DNA from: Paludibacteraceae bacterium
GTDB lineage: Bacteria > Bacteroidota > Bacteroidia > Bacteroidales > Paludibacteraceae
Direction: 5' to 3'
DNA length: 64,000 nt
NCBI GenBank assembly: GCA_024405895.1
Contig: JAKSNW010000006.1
Location: 1-64,000, forward strand
Of this stretch, positions 37,619-46,802 are shown one piece after another (the stretch's first letter is position 1; each line of letters opens with the position of its first letter). Under the pieces are notes generated by a model. It was not told the origin of the DNA. It made no database searches and worked only from the letters and a program-made list of their open reading frames with translations. Position numbers and translations under genes: made by a program.

Positions 37619-38635
37619 GTGCAACTAATCTCTGAGATACAGAAATGTAGTAGTCTCTCCATAGTAGGTATGGCGAAGAACGTCGGCAAGACAGTTACGC
37701 TGAATTACCTACTTGGAGAACTGCAACATTGCGACAAGCAGATTGCAGTCACCTCCATCGGCATCGACGGAGAAGGCATCGACCAAGTGACGGCAACAGC
37801 AAAACCAGAGATTATCCTTTACGAAGGGATGATGTTCGTCACCTCGGAGAAGCACTATATCTCCCGACAACTGACATCAGAGATCATGCACCTCAGCAAC
37901 CATCGCACCTCTTTAGGGCGATTGGTAACAGCCAAAACACAAGTGACTGGCAAAGTGCTACTGTCTGGTCCGGCAGATACCGCTACATTACAACAGCTGA
38001 TTGCCCACAACAAGACAATGGGCGTGGATCTGACTATTGTGGATGGAGCATTATCCAGGCTAAGCCTTGCATCGCCAAGTGTGACCGAGGCAACCATTCT
38101 TGCAACAGGCGCAGCTATTTCTGCAAAAATAGCGCACTTGGTGAAACAGACAAAGCATCAGTGTGACATCGTTCAACTCGAACAAGTTGACAGCGATATC
38201 GTCAACAAACTCACACTGCTCCACTCTGGTGTCTGGATTATCAACAAAGAAGGAGAAGTTCGTGACCTCGGTGTACGTTCGGCTTTGATGGCAGGACGAT
38301 TGATTACAGAGCAACTGCTGAACGATACATTATATATATATATAGCAGGTGCGCTGAGTGATTCGTTTCTCGATCATCTACGAATGCAGAAAAGCATGGA
38401 CAAGGTGACCTTGGTTGTACAAGACTTCACAAAGGTGTTTGCCTCACCAGAAAGCATTACGGCATTTTTCCGTAAGGGCGGCAAACTGAAAGTATTGTAC
38501 AAAACCAGTCTTTTGGCCATCACAGTAAACCCGACATCGCCCGAAGGCTATGTCCTCAACAGCAAAGACGTATGTACAGCATTGGAAGACGCTTTGGAAC
38601 TTCCGGTGTACGACGTAAGACAAATACACAATTGA
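37619..38635 (+). CDS. kamB: KamB, lysine 5,6-aminomutase partner ATPase
   Basis: The 338-residue P-loop protein has Walker A at residues 17-25 (GMAKNVGKT) and an N-terminal domain like dethiobiotin-synthase or G3E-type NTPases. In lysine-fermenting bacteria this gene always neighbours kamC and kamDE and has been proposed to be part of the reactivase that restores the B12-containing mutase. The start is GTG 37619; no ATG fits the Walker A spacing. Inside the gene a (TA)7 tract occurs at 38331-38344. It is co-directional with and 26 bp from kamC. Confidence 0.85.
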   Translation: MQLISEIQKCSSLSIVGMAKNVGKTVTLNYLLGELQHCDKQIAVTSIGIDGEGIDQVTATAKPEIILYEGMMFVTSEKHYISRQLTSEIMHLSNHRTSLGRLVTAKTQVTGKVLLSGPADTATLQQLIAHNKTMGVDLTIVDGALSRLSLASPSVTEATILATGAAISAKIAHLVKQTKHQCDIVQLEQVDSDIVNKLTLLHSGVWIINKEGEVRDLGVRSALMAGRLITEQLLNDTLYIYIAGALSDSFLDHLRMQKSMDKVTLVVQDFTKVFASPESITAFFRKGGKLKVLYKTSLLAITVNPTSPEGYVLNSKDVCTALEDALELPVYDVRQIHN

Positions 38636-38661
38636 AATTGAATACTGAATCATCACATACA

Positions 38662-40017
38662 ATGGTTTATTCCAAATCACCGCTGAAGTTTCTCGAGGAT
38701 TTGGGATTGGAGGTCCGTTCATCTGTTGGACGTGCCTATCTCAACAATCTCCCATTCCTTAAAGATGCATCTGCCTTGACACAGGAATACCAGCAGATAG
38801 CCAAGACTATTTCCATACTCAATAACACGGAAAACAACAAGGTTGTCAATCATGTGATGCACCAACTTTCAGAAGTTCAAGACATTCACGGTACCTTGAC
38901 AAACCTCAAGCAGTATTCTACACTGAATGACATCGAACTTTTTGAAATCAAACACTTCGCACTCATCGTTGAAGACTTGAGACAATACGACATCATTTCC
39001 ACTCTGGTAGAATTGCCAGACACGATGGATGCCGTTGACGTACTTGACCCAGAAAAAGAACGTATCGACACGTTCTTCATCTACGACAGTTATTCTACAC
39101 AGTTGGCTGAAATCCGCAAGAAGATGAAAGCATCCGAGGAAATCGACGCCGAGTTATTCCATCAAGGTACAGAGTTGGAAGATAAAATACGCGAAGAACT
39201 GTCGACAAAACTACGACCCTACGCAGACCAGCTTCAACAGGCCCTGAACCAAATGGCCTATCTGGACGTCTTGTTTGCCAAGTCGGTTTTGGCAATCAAA
39301 TTAGGATTGACCCAACCGACAATCCTCATAGATTCCGATGCGACCTCTGATTACAAAGGCATTTTCCATCCACAAATCAAAGCGTTGCTGAAAGAACAAG
39401 GCAAAGAATACCAGCCTATCAATGTTGACATACCTAATGCGCCGACATTGATAACCGGTATCAATATGGGCGGCAAGACCGTCATACTCCGCACACTGGC
39501 TCTGGCTCAGTACATGTGCCAGTTCGGATTCTTCGTTCCTGCAGTCTCGGCGCAGATTGCTCTTGTTGACGATATCATGATGTGTATCGACGACGACCAG
39601 AACCACCTGCAAGGTCTCTCCTCATTTGCCGCCGAGATGAAAAACATCAATCTTGTGCTGAGCGCATTGAGTGAAGGAAAACGTCCGTTGGTACTCATCG
39701 ACGAATTGGCGAGAACAACCAACCCGACAGAAGGAAGCGCTATTGTGAGCGCTGTGCTCGAGATATTCCGCGAACAGAATGTCCGTGCATTTGTAACATC
39801 ACATTATGACCACATTAAGGCAACATGCAGAAGGAAACGTGTCAAAGGACTCACCAACCTTCAAGACATAGATGCCAACCATATAGAGCGACACATCGAT
39901 TACTCGTTGGTTGATGATGCTGCAGGAGAAGTTCCTCACGAGGCTTTGCGTATTGCAGAACTTTTGGGCACCAATCCAACCCTTATTCAACGAGCAAACA
40001 CATTTCTGAATGAATAG
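38662..40017 (+). CDS. kamC: KamC, MutS-like ATPase of the lysine 5,6-aminomutase system
   Basis: The 451-residue protein has the MutS core (lever/clamp helices, about 40-210) and a C-terminal ABC-type ATPase with Walker A GINMGGKT at 266-273 and Walker B VLIDELARTTNPTEG. The mismatch-recognition and connector domains of MutS are missing, so it is not a repair protein. With KamB it is thought to reactivate the mutase after cofactor damage. ATG 38662 is chosen because the longer frame lies inside kamB. Confidence 0.88.
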   Translation: MVYSKSPLKFLEDLGLEVRSSVGRAYLNNLPFLKDASALTQEYQQIAKTISILNNTENNKVVNHVMHQLSEVQDIHGTLTNLKQYSTLNDIELFEIKHFALIVEDLRQYDIISTLVELPDTMDAVDVLDPEKERIDTFFIYDSYSTQLAEIRKKMKASEEIDAELFHQGTELEDKIREELSTKLRPYADQLQQALNQMAYLDVLFAKSVLAIKLGLTQPTILIDSDATSDYKGIFHPQIKALLKEQGKEYQPINVDIPNAPTLITGINMGGKTVILRTLALAQYMCQFGFFVPAVSAQIALVDDIMMCIDDDQNHLQGLSSFAAEMKNINLVLSALSEGKRPLVLIDELARTTNPTEGSAIVSAVLEIFREQNVRAFVTSHYDHIKATCRRKRVKGLTNLQDIDANHIERHIDYSLVDDAAGEVPHEALRIAELLGTNPTLIQRANTFLNE

Positions 40018-40053
40018 TTCAGAGATTAACAAAGTAACAAACAACAACTTGAT

Positions 40054-41610
40054 ATGCAACAATCAAAAGTAGGACTTGATTTTGCCAAAGTGGCTCACGC
40101 CAAACAAGTGGCAAAAAACATTGCTGATGATGTACAGCAATTTGTAGAGAATTATACCACCGTTGCTGTGGAACGTACCATCTGCCGTCTTCTCGGTATC
40201 GACGGCATCGATGCTAACGATGTTCCACTGCCTAACGTAGTGGTTGATCAAATCAAAGACAAAGGCGTTTTGGGCGAAGGCGTCATCTTCTTCCTTGGCA
40301 ATGCTATGATTGAGACAGGCCTTAGCGCACAGGCTATCGCTGAGCAAGTAGCAGAGGGCAAATTGGACATTACCCAATGCAAGGCTCACTCACAAGAAGA
40401 AATCAACGCAATTCTTCAACCAACTATCGATGCCAACGTAGCTCGTATCCGCGAACGTCGTGCACGTCGCGAACACTACCTTGAGACCATCGGTGAAGGC
40501 AACAAGCCTTACCTCTATATCATCGTAGCTACCGGTAACATCTACGAAGACGTAGTTCAAGCTCAAGCAGGTGCCCGCCAAGGTGCAGATATCATCGCTG
40601 TAATCCGTACCACAGGTCAAAGTCTTTTGGACTATGTTCCTTATGGCGCAACAACCGAAGGCTTCGGCGGTACATTCGCAACACAGGAGAACTTCCGTAT
40701 CATGCGTAAAGCACTCGATGAGGTAGGCGAAGAAGTTGGCAGATATATTCGTCTCTGTAACTACTGCTCAGGTCTCTGTATGCCAGAGATTGCTGCAATG
40801 GGTGCATTGGAAGGCCTTGACGTTATGTTGAACGACGCCCTCTACGGCATTCTCTTCCGTGATATCAACATGCAGCGTACCCTCGTTGACCAATACTTCT
40901 CACGTATCATCAACGGTTTCGCTGGCGTTATCATCAATACCGGTGAGGACAACTACCTCACAACAGCCGATGCTTACGAGCAGGCTCACACCGTTTTGGC
41001 TTCCGACCTCATCAACGAACAATTGGCAGCATTGGCAGGTCTGCCAGAAGAACAGATGGGTCTCGGCCATGCCTTCGAAATGGATCCAGAACTTGAGAAC
41101 GGCTTCCTCTATGAGTTGGCTCAGGCTCAAATGACTCGCGAAATCTTCCCTAACGCACCACTGAAATACATGCCTCCTACCAAGTTTATGACTGGTAACA
41201 TCTTCCGTGGTCATATTCAGGACGCCCTCTTCAACATCATCGGCAACTGGACACACCAAGGTCTCCAATTGCTCGGTATGCCAACAGAGGCTATCCATAC
41301 ACCTTTTATGAGCGACCGTTACCTCTCAATTGAAAACGCCAAATATATCTTCAACAATATGAAGAGCATCGGCGAAGAAGTTGAGTTCCGCGAAGGCGGT
41401 ATCGTGAAATCACGCGCTCAAAAAGTATTGAACGACGCTATCGAACTCCTCGAAACCATGCAGAAAGAAGGTCTCTTCAATGCATTGGAGAAAGGCATCT
41501 TCGGCGACGTAAAACGTCCAAAGAATGGCGGTAAAGGTTTGGCTGGTGTTGCTCCTAAAGCAAGCCACTACTCTAACCCATTCGTAGAATTGCTCAAAGG
41601 CAAGAAATAA
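40054..41610 (+). CDS. kamD: Lysine 5,6-aminomutase, alpha subunit
   Basis: The 518-residue large subunit forms the TIM barrel that holds substrate and the PLP/adenosylcobalamin pair. It begins SKVGLDFAKVAHAKQVAKNIADD and contains GANSI-type barrel segments such as RQGADIIAVIRTTGQSLLDY, FSRIINGFAGVIINTGEDNY and PTKFMTGNIFRGH. With KamE it moves the 6-amino group of beta-lysine to carbon 5. Full length, no disruption. Confidence 0.96.
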   Translation: MQQSKVGLDFAKVAHAKQVAKNIADDVQQFVENYTTVAVERTICRLLGIDGIDANDVPLPNVVVDQIKDKGVLGEGVIFFLGNAMIETGLSAQAIAEQVAEGKLDITQCKAHSQEEINAILQPTIDANVARIRERRARREHYLETIGEGNKPYLYIIVATGNIYEDVVQAQAGARQGADIIAVIRTTGQSLLDYVPYGATTEGFGGTFATQENFRIMRKALDEVGEEVGRYIRLCNYCSGLCMPEIAAMGALEGLDVMLNDALYGILFRDINMQRTLVDQYFSRIINGFAGVIINTGEDNYLTTADAYEQAHTVLASDLINEQLAALAGLPEEQMGLGHAFEMDPELENGFLYELAQAQMTREIFPNAPLKYMPPTKFMTGNIFRGHIQDALFNIIGNWTHQGLQLLGMPTEAIHTPFMSDRYLSIENAKYIFNNMKSIGEEVEFREGGIVKSRAQKVLNDAIELLETMQKEGLFNALEKGIFGDVKRPKNGGKGLAGVAPKASHYSNPFVELLKGKK

Positions 41611-41658
41611 CCCATTTATTAACTCAGTATTCGAAAGACTACATAAAACTTACTTACT

Positions 41659-42447
41659 ATGAGTGAAGGATTGTATTCAATGGAGGCGAAGGATTATGAT
41701 AAAACCCTCGACCTTAAAAAGATAAAGCCTTACGGCGACACAATGAACGATGGTAAAGTTCAACTCAGTTTCACCTTGCCTGTTCCAGCAGGCGCAGAAG
41801 CCATCGAAGCAGCCAAACAGATGCTCTTGAAGATGGGCTTCACCAACCCATTGGTTGTTTACAGCAAGGAGTTGACACCAGGCTTTACCTTCTTCAACTG
41901 CTACGGCAGCACCACACACACCGTCGACTACACCACCATCCACGTACCAAAGGTAGACTCTAAAGTCATGAGCATGGAAGCTTGCGACGAATATATCAAA
42001 GAGCACATCGGTCGTAAAATCGTTGTTGTTGGCGCAAGTACAGGTACTGACGCTCACACCGTAGGCATCGACGCTATCATGAACATGAAAGGTTATGCTG
42101 GCCACTACGGTATCGAACGTTACGAAATGTTCGAGGCTCTCAACATGGGTTCACAGGTTACCAACGAAGAGTTCATCGCCAAAGCCATCGAGATGAGGGC
42201 TGACGCTCTCCTCGTTTCACAAACCGTGACACAGAAAGACGTACACATCCACAATATGATCAACCTCGTTGAATTGCTTGAGGCTGAGGGATTGCGCGAC
42301 AAAGTCATTCTCTGCTGCGGTGGTGCACGTATCACCCACGAGTTGGCAAAAGAGTTGGGTTACGATGCTGGTTTCGGTATGAATACCTATGCTGACGACG
42401 TAGCTTCCTACATTGCCGAGGAACTCAATCGCAGAATGCACAAATAA
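41659..42447 (+). CDS. kamE: Lysine 5,6-aminomutase, beta subunit
   Basis: The 262-residue subunit carries the B12 Rossmann domain. The base-off motif is D131-A-H133-T-V-G136. Lys144, in MNMKG, is the residue that holds PLP as an internal aldimine in the known Clostridium sticklandii enzyme. The C-terminal half has VILCCGGARITHELAKELGYDAGFG. It lies 48 bp after kamD. The cofactor need makes cobalamin uptake essential for this pathway. Confidence 0.97.
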   Translation: MSEGLYSMEAKDYDKTLDLKKIKPYGDTMNDGKVQLSFTLPVPAGAEAIEAAKQMLLKMGFTNPLVVYSKELTPGFTFFNCYGSTTHTVDYTTIHVPKVDSKVMSMEACDEYIKEHIGRKIVVVGASTGTDAHTVGIDAIMNMKGYAGHYGIERYEMFEALNMGSQVTNEEFIAKAIEMRADALLVSQTVTQKDVHIHNMINLVELLEAEGLRDKVILCCGGARITHELAKELGYDAGFGMNTYADDVASYIAEELNRRMHK

Positions 42448-42473
42448 GAAATAAATTCTAAAGACATACAGTT

Positions 42474-43133
42474 ATGGATAAAAATCAAATCAGAGAGGTG
42501 ATAGCTAAACGCTGTGCCCTCGAACTTCAAGATGGTTATGTCGTAAACCTTGGTATCGGTTTGCCAACCATCATTCCTAACTACCTTCCAGAAGGTGTAA
42601 ACGTAACACTCCAATGCGAGAACGGTTTGCTCGGCATGGGTGGCACACCAGCAGAAGGCGAAGAAGACAAATACATGACCAACGCCGGCGGTGCCTACAT
42701 GACAGCCATCCCAGGTGCATCAGCATTCGACAGCGCAACTTCATTCGGTTACATCCGTGGTGGTCACGTTGACGTAACATTCCTCGGCGCTCTCCAGGTA
42801 GACGAACAAGGCAACTTGGCTAACTGGATGATTCCTGGCAAAAAAACTCCAGGTATGGGTGGTGCTATGGACTTGTTGGTTGGTGCTAACCGTGTTATCC
42901 TTGCTATGGAGCACACCGCTAAAGGCAACCACAAGATTTTGAAAGAGTGCACATTGCCTCTCACCGCTGCTCACGAGGTAGACATGATCGTAACAGAGAT
43001 GGGCGTGATGATGATTACTCCAGAAGGTATCGAACTCACCGAAATCAACCCAGAATTCACCGTTGAACAGGTTCAAGAGGCTACAGGCGCTAAGCTCATC
43101 ATCTCTAAGAACCTCAAACCAATGGCTATCTAA
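42474..43133 (+). CDS. atoA: Butyrate-acetoacetate CoA-transferase, subunit B
   Basis: The 219-residue beta subunit has the VNLGIGLPT segment and the catalytic Glu49 in QCENGLLGMGG that forms the enzyme-CoA thioester. It ends near VEQVQEATGAKL. It pairs with subunit A at 33120. Its place after the mutase genes, not beside atoD, is unusual. Confidence 0.95.
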   Translation: MDKNQIREVIAKRCALELQDGYVVNLGIGLPTIIPNYLPEGVNVTLQCENGLLGMGGTPAEGEEDKYMTNAGGAYMTAIPGASAFDSATSFGYIRGGHVDVTFLGALQVDEQGNLANWMIPGKKTPGMGGAMDLLVGANRVILAMEHTAKGNHKILKECTLPLTAAHEVDMIVTEMGVMMITPEGIELTEINPEFTVEQVQEATGAKLIISKNLKPMAI

Positions 43134-43151
43134 TATAACATTGTGTTATCT

Positions 43152-43931
43152 ATGGAATATCAATTCTTGAAAATCAGTCAACCAATGCCACAGGTAGAGA
43201 TGGTCACCATCTCTGCTCCAAAATCTCTCAACGCCTTGAATCGTAGCATTCTTGAAGAGTTGATGAACTATGTGGACAATGTAGACAAAGCACTCCGTGT
43301 GATTATCATCACAGGCGATGGCGAGAAATCATTCGTTGCCGGTGCAGATATCTCTCAAATGCAAAACTTCAACGAAGCCGAGGCATTGGCTTTCTCACAG
43401 TACGGAGCAGAAGTCTTCCGTAAAATCGAAGACCTTCCTATGCCAGTCATTGCTGCTGTCAACGGTTTTGCCCTTGGTGGTGGTTGCGAATTGGCTATGT
43501 CTTGCGACATCCGTATTGCTGCAGAGAATGCGCTCTTCGGTCAACCAGAAGTAAAACTTGGTATCATTCCAGGTTTCTCCGGCACTTATCGTTTGAGCAA
43601 ACTCGTCGGACAAGGTTTTGCCAAAGAATTGATTTACACAGGTCGCAATATCAAGGCTGACATGGCACTCAACATCGGATTGGTCAATGCCGTTGTTCCT
43701 CAGGCAGAACTGATGAACTATGTACTCAAGACCGCCAAGATGATTGTTGCCAACGCTCCAATCGCAGTGAACTACGCAAAACGTGCAATCAACGAGAACT
43801 ACGATCTTGACCGCACCGAGTCACTCGCTTTGGAAAACCGTTATTTCGCCGACTGCTTCAACAGTGCCGACCAAAAAGAAGGCATGACAGCATTCCTCGA
43901 GAAACGTGCAGCCACCTTCAATAACAAATAA
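43152..43931 (+). CDS. crt: Enoyl-CoA hydratase / crotonase
   Basis: The 259-residue crotonase-fold enzyme interconverts 3-hydroxybutyryl-CoA and crotonyl-CoA. It shows FVAGADISQM (CoA pocket), the oxyanion loop NGFALGGGCELAMSCD with the first catalytic Glu and FGQPEVKLGIIPGFSGT with the second. ATG 43152 is preferred; a GTG 9 bp upstream is possible. It lets acetoacetyl-CoA rejoin the crotonyl-CoA pool. Confidence 0.95.
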   Translation: MEYQFLKISQPMPQVEMVTISAPKSLNALNRSILEELMNYVDNVDKALRVIIITGDGEKSFVAGADISQMQNFNEAEALAFSQYGAEVFRKIEDLPMPVIAAVNGFALGGGCELAMSCDIRIAAENALFGQPEVKLGIIPGFSGTYRLSKLVGQGFAKELIYTGRNIKADMALNIGLVNAVVPQAELMNYVLKTAKMIVANAPIAVNYAKRAINENYDLDRTESLALENRYFADCFNSADQKEGMTAFLEKRAATFNNK

Positions 43932-43961
43932 AAAACAAACCCTATAAACATCATTTACACG

Positions 43962-44798
43962 ATGAAAATTTGCGTTATCGGAACAGGCACCATGGGTGCT
44001 GGTATCGTTCAAGCATTTGCTCAGGCTGGTATGCCAGTCTTGATGAAAAGCCGTAGCGAATCAAGCATTGAAAAAGCTTTAGGTCGCATCAAGAAATCAT
44101 TGGCTAAATTGGTTGAAAAGGGCAAAGTTACCCAAGAATACATGGATGCAACTTTGGCCAACATCACAACAACCACCAATTATAACGATTGTGCAGACTC
44201 TGATCTCCTCATCGAAGCAGCAGTTGAAACAATGGATATGAAGAAAGAACTCTTCAAACAACTTGATGAGCTCTGCAAACCAGAAACCATCCTTGCTTCA
44301 AACACCTCTTCACTCTCAATCACTGAGATCGCTTCAAGCACCAACCGTCCAGACAAAGTGATTGGTATGCACTTCTTCAACCCTGCTCCTGTGATGAAAC
44401 TCGTTGAGCTCATCAAAGGCCAGAAAACCTCTGACGAAGTTTGCAACACCATCAGCGAGTTGGTAAAATCAATCGGTAAAGTGCCTGTAATGGTTAACGA
44501 GGCTCCTGGTTTCGTTGTAAACCGTATCCTCATCCCATTGGTAAACGAAGGTATCGGCATCTATGCTGACGGCGTAGCTACAGCTGCTGAAATCGACGAA
44601 GCCATGAAACTCGGTGCAAACCACCCAATGGGTCCTTTGGCACTCGGCGACCTCATCGGTCTCGACGTTTGCTTGGCAATCATGGAAGTGCTCCACGCTG
44701 AGTTCGGCGACAAATATCGTCCACATCCACTGCTCCGCAAGATGGTACGTGCCAACCTCCTCGGTCGCAAGACTGGCGAAGGCTTCTACAAATACTAA
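43962..44798 (+). CDS. hbd: 3-hydroxybutyryl-CoA dehydrogenase
   Basis: The 278-residue enzyme has the NAD-binding GTGTMGAGI near residue 7, the catalytic His in [15 protein letters not shown] and the C-terminal helical domain ending [11 protein letters not shown], all typical. It reduces acetoacetyl-CoA made by the CoA-transferase. No thiolase is in the cluster, so acetyl-CoA needed by Kce must come from elsewhere. Confidence 0.96.
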   Translation: MKICVIGTGTMGAGIVQAFAQAGMPVLMKSRSESSIEKALGRIKKSLAKLVEKGKVTQEYMDATLANITTTTNYNDCADSDLLIEAAVETMDMKKELFKQLDELCKPETILASNTSSLSITEIASSTNRPDKVIGMHFFNPAPVMKLVELIKGQKTSDEVCNTISELVKSIGKVPVMVNEAPGFVVNRILIPLVNEGIGIYADGVATAAEIDEAMKLGANHPMGPLALGDLIGLDVCLAIMEVLHAEFGDKYRPHPLLRKMVRANLLGRKTGEGFYKY

Positions 44799-44832
44799 TC
44801 GTCTCATTGCATATTAAAATCAACAATAAGAT

Positions 44833-45972
44833 ATGAATTTCAATCTCACCAAAAAACAAGAACTCTTCAGGCAGATGATTCGTGAGTTTGCCGAGAAAGA
44901 GGTAAAGCCACTTGCAGTCGAAATCGACGAGCAAGAGCGTTTTCCAATGGAGACCATTGAAAAAATGGCAAAAATTGGTCTGATGGGTATTCCTGTTCCA
45001 ACACAATATGGCGGTGCAGGTGGCGACCACATCATGTACACCATCGCTGTTGAGGAACTCTCACGCTGCTGCGCTACCACCGGTGTAGCACTCTCAGCTC
45101 ACACCTCACTCGGCATGGGTCCTATCCTTGAAAACGGTACAGAAGAACAGAAAATGAAATATTTGCCAAAGATGGCAAGCGGCGAATGGATTGGCGCATT
45201 CGGTTTGACCGAGCCAAACGCAGGTACTGATGCAGCTATGCAACAGACCACCGCTGTTCTCGAAGGCGATCACTATGTTCTCAACGGCAGCAAAATCTTC
45301 ATCACAAACGCTGGCTACGCTCACGTTTATGTAGTATTTGCTATGACCGACAAATCAAAAGGCAACAAAGGTATCTCAGCATTCATCGTTGAACAAGGCA
45401 TGCCTGGTTTCTCAATCGGTAAGAAAGAGAAAAAACTCGGTATCCGTGGCTCTGCTACCTGCGAGTTGATTTTTGAAAACTGCATCGTTCCAAAAGAGAA
45501 CCTCCTCGGTGCTGAAGGCAAAGGCTTTGCTATCGCCATGAAGACTCTCGACGGCGGTCGTATCGGTATCGCTTCACAAGCTCTTGGTATCGCTCAAGGT
45601 GCTATGGACGAAACCGTTAAATACACCAAAGAACGTAAACAGTTCGGTCGTTCAATCGCTCAATTCCAAAACACACAGTTCCAAATGGCTGACCTCGAGA
45701 CACGCATCCAAGCTGCTCGTCTCCTCGTTCGCTCTGCTGCCTTCAAGAAAGACAACGGCATTCCTTACTCAGCCGACGCTGCTATGTGCAAACTCTTTGC
45801 TGCAGAAACAGCCATGGAAATGACCACAAAAGCTGTACAATTCCACGGCGGTTACGGCTACACACGCGAATATCCAGTTGAACGTATGATGCGCGACGCT
45901 AAGATTACCGAAATCTACGAAGGTACATCAGAAGTACAACGCATGGTTATCGCAGCCAAATTGTTCAAATAA
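44833..45972 (+). CDS. bcd: Butyryl-CoA dehydrogenase
   Basis: The 379-residue acyl-CoA dehydrogenase has AFGLTEPNAGTDA, the FAD segment and the C-terminal FHGGYGYTREYPVERMMRD. The catalytic base is Glu363 in IYEGTSEVQR. It reduces crotonyl-CoA to butyryl-CoA. Directly followed by etfB and etfA, it may form the flavin-bifurcating Bcd-Etf complex known from clostridia, with extra electrons going to ferredoxin. Confidence 0.96.
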   Translation: MNFNLTKKQELFRQMIREFAEKEVKPLAVEIDEQERFPMETIEKMAKIGLMGIPVPTQYGGAGGDHIMYTIAVEELSRCCATTGVALSAHTSLGMGPILENGTEEQKMKYLPKMASGEWIGAFGLTEPNAGTDAAMQQTTAVLEGDHYVLNGSKIFITNAGYAHVYVVFAMTDKSKGNKGISAFIVEQGMPGFSIGKKEKKLGIRGSATCELIFENCIVPKENLLGAEGKGFAIAMKTLDGGRIGIASQALGIAQGAMDETVKYTKERKQFGRSIAQFQNTQFQMADLETRIQAARLLVRSAAFKKDNGIPYSADAAMCKLFAAETAMEMTTKAVQFHGGYGYTREYPVERMMRDAKITEIYEGTSEVQRMVIAAKLFK

Positions 45973-46004
45973 AACATATCCCCACATATTAAAATAGAAA
46001 GAAT

Positions 46005-46787
46005 ATGAAAATCGTTGTTTGCATAAAACAAGTGCCAGATACCACTGAGGTAAAAATCAACCCAGTAACAGGCACCATCATTCGTGAGGGTATTCCAAGC
46101 ATCATGAACCCAGACGACAAGGGCGGTCTTGAGCTTGCTCTCCGTTTGAAAGATGAATTTGATGCACATGTAACAGTCATCACAATGGGTCCTCCTCAAG
46201 CCGACGCTATCCTCCGCGAAGCTTACGCTATGGGCGTTGACCGTGCTATCTTGTTGACCGACCGTGCTTTTGCAGGTGCTGATACATTGGCTACCTCACA
46301 CGCTTTGGCTGCTGCTATCAAAAACCTCGACTACGACCTCGTTATCACCGGTCGTCAGGCTATCGACGGCGACACAGCCCAAGTTGGTCCACAAATCGCA
46401 GAACACCTCGACTTGCCACAAGTATCATACGTTGCTGACGCAAAATATGACGGCAAAGAGACCATCCGCGTGAAGAAAGAGACTGAAGACGGCTATCAAA
46501 TCCTTGAAGCAACCACACCATGCGTCTTCACCGTTTTGGCATCTGCTATCAAACCACGTTACATGAGCGTTCGTGGCATCGTTGAAGCTTTCGACAAAGA
46601 AGTTGAAACTTGGACAGTTCAAAACATCACCATCGAGCCAGAGAAACTCGGCGGCAAAGGTTCACCTACCCGTGTGAAGAAATCATTTGCCAAAGAACTC
46701 AAACAACCAGGTGCTGTTTACGAAGTTACACCAGAAGAGTCAGTTGATCTCATCATCGCTAAACTCAAAGAGAAATTCATTATCTAA
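46005..46787 (+). CDS. etfB: Electron transfer flavoprotein, beta subunit
   Basis: The 260-residue protein begins MKIVVCIKQVPDTTEVKINP and has the EtfB core with ITGRQAIDGDTAQVGPQIAEHL (nucleotide loop) and an extended C-terminal arm. In bifurcating complexes this subunit holds the FAD that receives electrons from NADH; whether this one bifurcates cannot be proven here. It starts 33 bp after bcd. Confidence 0.96.
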   Translation: MKIVVCIKQVPDTTEVKINPVTGTIIREGIPSIMNPDDKGGLELALRLKDEFDAHVTVITMGPPQADAILREAYAMGVDRAILLTDRAFAGADTLATSHALAAAIKNLDYDLVITGRQAIDGDTAQVGPQIAEHLDLPQVSYVADAKYDGKETIRVKKETEDGYQILEATTPCVFTVLASAIKPRYMSVRGIVEAFDKEVETWTVQNITIEPEKLGGKGSPTRVKKSFAKELKQPGAVYEVTPEESVDLIIAKLKEKFII

Positions 46788-46802
46788 AACTTGCACACAA
46801 TT

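Noticed and set aside
38662..40017. Mismatch-repair MutS
   Set aside because: The mismatch-recognition and connector domains are missing, the protein is half the usual size, and its context is the lysine mutase cluster.
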